From Ornithinimicrobium cryptoxanthini (GTDB lineage: Bacteria > Actinomycetota > Actinomycetes > Actinomycetales > Dermatophilaceae): a stretch of DNA of 64,000 bases. This document shows, one piece after another, positions 57,493-64,000 of the stretch; the first letter of the stretch is position 1, and each line of letters opens with the position of its first letter. The stretch lies in the NCBI RefSeq assembly GCF_023923205.1, contig NZ_CP099490.1, positions 868,001 to 932,000 on the forward strand. The letters run 5' to 3'. Made by a program: the position numbers and the translations under genes. Below the pieces are notes generated by a model that worked only from the letters and a program-made list of their open reading frames with translations, did no database searches and was not told where the DNA came from.

Positions 57493-59301
57493 ATGACGTG
57501 CCGGCCGCCCACCAGATCGCGGGGCTCACGGCGCCGCCACGGGCGGGTGCTGGCTGCAGTCGCCGGGGCGGCCCTGCTGCTGAGCGCGTGCAGCGGTTCG
57601 GGCCCCGAGGTCGCCGAGCAGGACACCACCGGGTCGGCCACGTCCGCACCCACCACCTCGAGCCCTACCGCGCCCTCCACCGCTGGCCCGGCAGGGCCGA
57701 GCACAGCCACTGAGGAGCCGACGGAGCCGCCCACGACGACAAGCCCGAGCGGTCTGACCGCCCCCACCGGCGACGAGGGCATCGGGCTGCCGTCCGCGGA
57801 GGAGCTGGAGGCCGCACGCGTCGACGTGGCCGCGCTGGACGACCGGCAGCTTGCGGGCCAGCTCATCGTGGCCGCCTACCAGGGGACCGACCCGACCGCA
57901 GCCGCCGCGCTGGTGCGCGACCAGCACCTCGGCGGTGTGATCACCCTCGGAGCCAACGTGCCCGAAAGCGTCGCAGACCGTGTCCCGCAGTTGTCCGCGC
58001 TCACCGCGGCGGTCCAGGGGGCGGTCATGCAGGACGGACGCGACTGGCCGGCCTTCCTGGGCATCGACCAGGAGGGTGGTCCGATCACCCGCGTCGGTGC
58101 TCCACTGGACCGGTGGCCCGCAGCCATGTCTCTGGGGGCCTCCCGCGACACGGATCTGGCTCGTGAGGTGGCAACCGCCTCGGGGGATCAGCTGCGTGCC
58201 CTGGGTTATACCGTCGTCTTCGCCCCGGACGCCGATGTCACGATCGGGCCGCAGGACCCCACCATCGGTGCGCGGTCGCCGGGGACCGACCCCCAGGTGG
58301 TGGCCGAGATCGCCGTCGCCCAGGCCAGCGGCTTCTCCGACGCGGGCATCCTGCCGGTCGTCAAGCACTTCCCGGGTCACGGGAGCATCACCGCCGACAG
58401 CCACCTCGGCGCCGCCATGCAGACTGCTGACCTGGCCACGCTGGAAGGGCGCGACCTGGTGCCGTTCCGGTCCGCGATCGATGCGGGTGTGCCCGCGATC
58501 ATGCCGGGCCACATCGTGGTCGAGGCGATCGACCCGGACCGTCCCGCCACGCTCTCGCACCCGGTGCTCAGCGGGTTGCTGCGCGAGGAGCTCGGCTTCA
58601 CCGGGCTGGTGGTCACCGATGCACTCAACATGGGGGCCATCACCGAGGCCTCCGGCGTGCAGCACCCGGCGGTCGCGGCCCTGCTCGCCGGGGTGGACGT
58701 CCTGCTCATGCCGCCCGACCCGGTGGGCAGCGTCGACGCCATCGTGTTCGCTCTGGAGGGCGGCACCCTCGAGCGGGCCGACCTGGAGGAATCGGCAGCC
58801 CGGGCGGTCGCCATGCTGCGCCACAACCAGACGGTGCCGACACCGGATGACTCGGTGATCGGCTCGGCCCACGACCTGTCGGTGCGGGCGGCTGCGGCTG
58901 GCATCACCCAGCTGTCCGGGCCCTGCGGCCAGCCCCTGGTGGGCGACTCGATCCAGATCAGCGGCGGCACGGAGGGCGACCGGGCCAACCTTGCGTCAGC
59001 CGCCCGGGCCGCAGGTCTGGGCACCGGGTCCGGTGACTCGGTCGTGCTCGTCGGCGGGTCGACCTATCAGGCCGGCGGCGGGCCCGGTGGACCCGGCACC
59101 GGGTCCGGCGATGTCGTCGTGACGACCGACCGCCCCTATCCGCTGGCCGACAGCAGCGCCGACACCGCGCTCATCGCGGCCTATGGGCGCGATCCGGCCA
59201 CGATGGAGGCGCTGGTGCAGGTGCTGCTCGGTGAGGTGACCGCACCCGGGAGCCTGTCGACACCGGTGGGGGACTATCCGATCGGGGCCGGCTGCGGCTG
59301 A
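57493..59301 (+). CDS. GH3 beta-N-acetylhexosaminidase-like lipoprotein (NagZ-type)
   Basis: 602-aa predicted lipoprotein: basic N-terminus (RSRGSRRRHGR), lipobox LLLSAC, a long Ser/Thr/Pro linker (about 35-100), then a GH3 catalytic domain (about 110-450) with FLGIDQEGGPITR, KHFPGHGS and the nucleophile Asp in VVTDALNMGAI, followed by a C-terminal domain of unclear fold (about 460-600). Likely acts on cell-wall muropeptides. GTG 57481 is an alternative start. It overlaps the convergent methyltransferase gene by 28 nt. Confidence 0.85.
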   Translation: MTCRPPTRSRGSRRRHGRVLAAVAGAALLLSACSGSGPEVAEQDTTGSATSAPTTSSPTAPSTAGPAGPSTATEEPTEPPTTTSPSGLTAPTGDEGIGLPSAEELEAARVDVAALDDRQLAGQLIVAAYQGTDPTAAAALVRDQHLGGVITLGANVPESVADRVPQLSALTAAVQGAVMQDGRDWPAFLGIDQEGGPITRVGAPLDRWPAAMSLGASRDTDLAREVATASGDQLRALGYTVVFAPDADVTIGPQDPTIGARSPGTDPQVVAEIAVAQASGFSDAGILPVVKHFPGHGSITADSHLGAAMQTADLATLEGRDLVPFRSAIDAGVPAIMPGHIVVEAIDPDRPATLSHPVLSGLLREELGFTGLVVTDALNMGAITEASGVQHPAVAALLAGVDVLLMPPDPVGSVDAIVFALEGGTLERADLEESAARAVAMLRHNQTVPTPDDSVIGSAHDLSVRAAAAGITQLSGPCGQPLVGDSIQISGGTEGDRANLASAARAAGLGTGSGDSVVLVGGSTYQAGGGPGGPGTGSGDVVVTTDRPYPLADSSADTALIAAYGRDPATMEALVQVLLGEVTAPGSLSTPVGDYPIGAGCG

Positions 59302-60518
59302 GGCTCCACCTCGAGCAGCATCGGGCGACCGCCCAGCTGGGTGAGCACCACGACGGCCTCCCGCGCCCCACCGAGCCGCAGGTCGCGGCGCAGCCGGTCG
59401 GCGTCGACCGGCACCCCGCGCTTCTTGATGGTCAGCCTGCCCAGGTCGCGCTCGCGCGCCCAGCGACGCAACGGCTTGGTCGCGAGCTGATGGACCGTGA
59501 CCAGCCGGAACCGGCGGGCCCACGGGAGGTCGGCCTCCTGCTGCGTCGTGACATAGCCGGCGCCGCGTGCCGTCTCCATCCCGCCCACGGCGCGGGCGAG
59601 CACCCCGGTCAGGCCGGCCTGGAGCACCGCCCGGTCGGGCTCATAGAGCCACTCGCCCAGGTCGTCCGGGCCGGCGGCGCTGTCTGCGGGCCCGCCGCCG
59701 TCGTCGTGGACCTCCAGCCAGCGACCGTCCCCGGCGGCCCCGAGGTGCACCTGTGCGGTGCGCCCCTCGTGGTGCACGAGGTCGCCCCACCACAGGGCGC
59801 ACTCCAGGGCCTCCCCGCCGAACGAGGCCCACTGTGCCTCTGCACCGACGGGCACGGCATCGTGGGGGAAGGACGGTGCCAGCTTGGCGCCGACGTGCCC
59901 GAGCCGTGCCGCGACCTGCTGGACCTGCTCCCAGCTGGGGGAGAGCTGGTCGAGCGAGAATGTCCGCGTGGTGCGGCCGCGGGCGTCGGTGCGGCCGGGC
60001 AGACGGCGCGCGGGGTCGAGCCAGGCGCCGGTCCCGGGCCGCGGGGTGATGTCGAGGTCCTCGACCGCGGCGGTCCGCACCCGTGCGGTGGCGGAGTCGC
60101 GCACGTTTACGGCGGCGATCGCCGCCGTGCCCGGGTCGGCGTCGACCAGCTCGACCCGCAGCCCCGCCTCAGACAGGGCGAGGGCGTCTCCGCCGAGTCC
60201 GCACCCCAGGTCCCAGACCGTGTCCAGGCCGGCGGCGGCGAAGCGGTCGGCGTGCCGTGCCGCCAGCTGCCACCGGCTGGCCTGCTCGACGCCGTCGCGG
60301 GTGAGCAGCATCTGGTCGACCCGGTCGCCGAACTTGACCCGCCCCCGCAGCCGGAGCCGGGACTGCGTGAGCAGCGCCGCCACGAGCTCCGGGTCGTGAC
60401 CCTCGTCGCGCAGTCGGGTGCTGAGCGAGAGTGCCGAGCCCTCGGCATACTCCGGCAGTGCCTGCAACACGGCCCACGCCGCGGGCGCCCTGAGCGCGGC
60501 GACGGTCTGCGGGTCCAC
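59274..60518 (-). CDS. Class I SAM-dependent methyltransferase with THUMP-like domain
   Basis: 414-aa protein. The SAM-binding motif is VWDLGCGLGGDALALSEAG (about 98-116), with VELVDADPGTAAIAAVN following. The C-terminal third (about 330-400) includes RWARERDLGRLTIKKRGVPVD, an RNA-binding-like THUMP-type segment. Probably an RNA methyltransferase, but the DPPY-type catalytic motif is not evident (WLDPARR instead), so activity is uncertain. GTG at 60518 has GGGAGGA 8 nt upstream; a longer frame to 60848 is antisense to the PLD gene. Confidence 0.8.
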   Translation of the reverse strand: MDPQTVAALRAPAAWAVLQALPEYAEGSALSLSTRLRDEGHDPELVAALLTQSRLRLRGRVKFGDRVDQMLLTRDGVEQASRWQLAARHADRFAAAGLDTVWDLGCGLGGDALALSEAGLRVELVDADPGTAAIAAVNVRDSATARVRTAAVEDLDITPRPGTGAWLDPARRLPGRTDARGRTTRTFSLDQLSPSWEQVQQVAARLGHVGAKLAPSFPHDAVPVGAEAQWASFGGEALECALWWGDLVHHEGRTAQVHLGAAGDGRWLEVHDDGGGPADSAAGPDDLGEWLYEPDRAVLQAGLTGVLARAVGGMETARGAGYVTTQQEADLPWARRFRLVTVHQLATKPLRRWARERDLGRLTIKKRGVPVDADRLRRDLRLGGAREAVVVLTQLGGRPMLLEVEPQPQPAPIG

Positions 60519-60635
60519 CGGGCCATCCTCCCAGAGGAGGAGACAGCAGAGTGACGCGACGACAGACGCACGGGAGCGCAACGGACAGGCGGCAACAGGG
60601 ACGGATACCCGAGTGACGGAACCAGGGTGACGGGA

Positions 60636-60641
60636 TAGGTT
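60636..60641 (+). promoter_or_regulatory. -10 element TAGGTT (leaderless PLD gene)
   Basis: TAGGTT, 7 nt, ATG at 60649; no ribosome-binding site. Confidence 0.6.
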
Positions 60642-60648
60642 CTGGTCC

Positions 60649-61908
60649 ATGAGCCGACGCCGCAGCGCGATCCGCCGGCGGGCCCGCCGCGCCCGCCGGG
60701 TCATCATTGCGACCGGTGTCGCGAGCGTGGCCACGCCCATCAGCCTGGCGATAGCCCTCACCGGCGTCGATGCGCTGCGCAAGCGACGCACGCCCGACGA
60801 GCACTCGGTGCCGCCTGACGAGCCCCTGGGTGCCGACGTCGACGGCAACGACCTGACGACCTACACCTACGGCGAGCACCTCTTCGAGGACATGCTGGCC
60901 GCCATCGACGCCGCCACCGACTTCGTCTATCTGGTGACCTACATCTGGAAGGGCGATCAGATCGGGCAGCGGTTCAAGGACGCCGTCATCCGCGCGGCCG
61001 AGCGGGGCGTCACCGTCTGCGTCGTCTTCGACGGTTTCGCCAACCTGGTCGTCCCGCGCGAGTTCAAGACCTTCCCGGAGTCGGTGCACCTGCTGAAGTT
61101 CCCGACGATCCGCTCCGGGCTGGTCATCAACGTGCGGCGCACCGGCCGGGACCACCGCAAGGTGCTCGTGGTGGACGGCAAGGTCGGCTTCGTCGGCGGC
61201 TACAACATCGGCGACATGTATGCCCGCACCTGGCGCGACACCCACATCCGGGTGCGCGGCGTGGCGGTGTGGGAGCTGCAGAACACCTTCGTCGACTTCT
61301 GGAACAGGCACGGCAAGCGCCACCACCCCACGCTCGAGGACAGCGGCTCGCCGGTCTGGAACTCCCGGATCCTGGCGGCCCGCAACGAGCCGAGCCGGCT
61401 GGTCTTCCCGGTCCGCGGGATCTATCTCGAGGCGATCGACCGGGCGACCCAGCGGATCTGGATCACCCAGGGCTACTTCATCCCCGACCGCGAGATCATG
61501 GGCGGACTGCTGGCGGCCGCCCGGCGTGGGGTGGACATCCGGGTGCTGATGCCCGAGGCGTCCAACCACGTCGTCGCAGACTGGGTGGCCCGCTCGCAAT
61601 ACACCAAGCTGCTTGAGGGTGGCGTGCGGATCTTCCTCTATCAGGACGTCATGGTCCACGCCAAGACCGCCACCGTCGACGGCACCTGGACCACCGTGGG
61701 GACGGCCAACATCGACCGGCTCTCACTCATCGGCAACTACGAGGTCAACCTCGAGATCCATGACGTCGGGCAGGCCGACCAGATGGAACGGATCTTCCGG
61801 CGCGACCTGGAGAACGCCCGGGAGCTCACCCTGCGGGAGTGGGAGTCCCGGGGCAGGGCGTCCAAGCTGGCCGAGTGGATCCTGGAGCCGCTGCACCCGC
61901 TGCTGTGA
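60649..61908 (+). CDS. Phospholipase D-family protein (cardiolipin-synthase-like)
   Basis: 419-aa protein with a basic N-terminus and one membrane helix (about 20-40) and two PLD domains. HKD motifs: DHRKVLVVDG (HxKxxxxD, about 165-174) and VHAKTATVDG (about 340-349). Two-HKD membrane proteins of this size often make cardiolipin from phosphatidylglycerol or related lipids; many actinobacteria instead use a CDP-alcohol enzyme, so the exact product is uncertain. Confidence 0.85.
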   Translation: MSRRRSAIRRRARRARRVIIATGVASVATPISLAIALTGVDALRKRRTPDEHSVPPDEPLGADVDGNDLTTYTYGEHLFEDMLAAIDAATDFVYLVTYIWKGDQIGQRFKDAVIRAAERGVTVCVVFDGFANLVVPREFKTFPESVHLLKFPTIRSGLVINVRRTGRDHRKVLVVDGKVGFVGGYNIGDMYARTWRDTHIRVRGVAVWELQNTFVDFWNRHGKRHHPTLEDSGSPVWNSRILAARNEPSRLVFPVRGIYLEAIDRATQRIWITQGYFIPDREIMGGLLAAARRGVDIRVLMPEASNHVVADWVARSQYTKLLEGGVRIFLYQDVMVHAKTATVDGTWTTVGTANIDRLSLIGNYEVNLEIHDVGQADQMERIFRRDLENARELTLREWESRGRASKLAEWILEPLHPLL

Positions 61909-61961
61909 GCCCTGGCCGGCGCCCCTGGCGACCCCCGTGGTGCGGCTGCGAGCGACGTTTT

Positions 61962-61988
61962 CTAGCACTCGGCTTGACCGAGTGCTAA
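61962..61988 (+). promoter_or_regulatory. CIRCE element 1 (HrcA operator)
   Basis: CTAGCACTC-N9-GAGTGCTAA; one base off the TTAGCACTC-N9-GAGTGCTAA consensus. It overlaps the -35 of the groES promoter. Confidence 0.9.
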
Positions 61989-62002
61989 TCGGTGCATAGA
62001 TT
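61974..62002 (+). promoter_or_regulatory. groESL vegetative promoter
   Basis: TTGACC (61974-61979), 17-nt spacer, TAGATT (61997-62002), framed by the two CIRCE elements. Confidence 0.85.
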
Positions 62003-62007
62003 CAGAG

Positions 62008-62034
62008 TTAGCACTCTGCACCTGCAAGTGCCAA
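62008..62034 (+). promoter_or_regulatory. CIRCE element 2 (HrcA operator, imperfect)
   Basis: TTAGCACTC (perfect arm) - N9 - AAGTGCCAA (two mismatches). It lies at the expected transcription start. Confidence 0.75.
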
Positions 62035-62120
62035 CGCCCGGCACGAGCCGACCCCCGCGACGGCGGCCCGCTCCGGACACTGACCTAGACAGTTCAGACT
62101 CGTGAAGGGAAGGTCCCAAC

Positions 62121-62417
62121 GTGTCGGTTTCCATCAAGCCGCTCGAAGACCGGATCGTTATCAAGGCCGTCGAGGCCGAGCAGACCACCGCCTCCGGCCT
62201 GGTCATCCCGGACACCGCCAAGGAGAAGCCCCAGGAGGGCGAGGTCCTGGCCGTGGGCCCGGGCCGTTTCAACGACAACGGCGGCGAGCGCATCCCGCTC
62301 GACATCGCTGTCGGTGACCGCGTGATCTACAGCAAGTACGGCGGCACCGAGATCAAGCACGGCGGCGAGGAGCTCCTCATCCTGTCGGCGCGTGACGTGC
62401 TGGCAGTCGTCGGCTGA
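62121..62417 (+). CDS. groES: Co-chaperonin GroES
   Basis: 98-aa heptameric lid for Gro[22 protein letters not shown], the mobile loop [18 protein letters not shown] and [18 protein letters not shown] start with GGAAGG about 8 nt upstream. Transcribed from the CIRCE-flanked promoter with a 5' leader of about 110 nt. groEL begins 182 nt downstream. Confidence 0.97.
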   Translation: MSVSIKPLEDRIVIKAVEAEQTTASGLVIPDTAKEKPQEGEVLAVGPGRFNDNGGERIPLDIAVGDRVIYSKYGGTEIKHGGEELLILSARDVLAVVG

Positions 62418-62509
62418 CAGCCTCGCGAGGACACGAGCTTTGCGAGTCCCGGAACGGGGCGCGGAAGCCGAGTGTGTCCTTGCGGGCCGACAGCCTCGTC
62501 GGCAACTGA

Positions 62510-64000
<1,491 letters not shown>

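Overview
The window is typical chromosomal DNA of a high-GC actinobacterium. The evidence is pervasive G/C third positions, a WhiB-family regulator, an AdnAB helicase-nuclease, a SigR/RsrA-type redox switch, ribosomal protein bL37, TANNNT -10 elements placed 6-8 nt before start codons (leaderless transcripts), and CIRCE-controlled groESL. Gene content and protein style suggest order Micrococcales, possibly near Intrasporangiaceae/Ornithinimicrobium; the genus is inference. No prophage, insertion sequence, CRISPR array or transfer module is visible.

Layout. (1) 1-5 kb: HtrA protease and TatB, then a leftward group of a PRC-MgtE_N-CBS protein, a DUF1003 membrane protein and the ATPase Mrp; M. 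tuberculosis has a similar htrA-tatB-mrp neighbourhood. (2) 5-15 kb: stress and housekeeping genes: a 41-aa orphan, GSP17M protein, aminopeptidase P, ThrE exporter, lipoprotein, PHP phosphoesterase, DEAD-box helicase, ferritin-like protein, GlsB/YeaQ protein, DUF3107, a TetR regulator that appears to start at CTG, and an alkyltransferase-like protein. (3) 15-27.5 kb: a DNA-repair and RNA-quality block: adnA-adnB, a degenerate phosphotransferase, nudC-uvrD2, then whiB7 behind a long leader with a WhiB7-type promoter, an upstream reading frame and an attenuator hairpin. (4) 27.7-38.8 kb: poorly characterised but conserved genes: an ABM-like membrane protein, a stand-alone E1/TOMM-like protein, DUF5679, a YgjP-type metallopeptidase, DUF2342, an SDR, moaE coupled to a PDZ/Lon-like protease, PPA1309 and UPF0182. 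Part of this matches M. tuberculosis Rv3202c-Rv3193c. (5) 38.8-43.3 kb: initiator tRNA, NDH-2 and a catalytic/non-catalytic M16 peptidase pair. (6) 43.2-50.6 kb: a leftward run of VanY-type peptidase, hisN, rsgA, aroA, DoxX, an alpha/beta hydrolase, SRAP (HMCES/YedK) and an AlaA-type aminotransferase. (7) 50.7-55.2 kb: sigR-rsrA with a GGAAT-N18-GTT autoregulatory promoter, bL37, a 29-aa small frame, and two tandem membrane HD-domain proteins whose first start codon sits inside a perfect hairpin. (8) 55.2-64 kb: tsaB-rimI-tsaD, a GH3 lipoprotein, a THUMP-like methyltransferase, a PLD-family protein, and groES-groEL (groEL is cut by the window end).

Common themes are stress response and macromolecule quality control: oxidative stress (SigR/RsrA), ribosome-targeting antibiotics (WhiB7), heat shock (HrcA/CIRCE), envelope proteolysis (HtrA, Lon-like, M16) and DNA repair (AdnAB, UvrD2, SRAP, ATL). 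The least explained items are the small-ORF/hairpin/tandem-HD unit at 52.3-55.2 kb, the whiB7 leader, the predicted pseudokinase at 21.7-23.4 kb, and short tandem duplications sitting on or just past stop codons.
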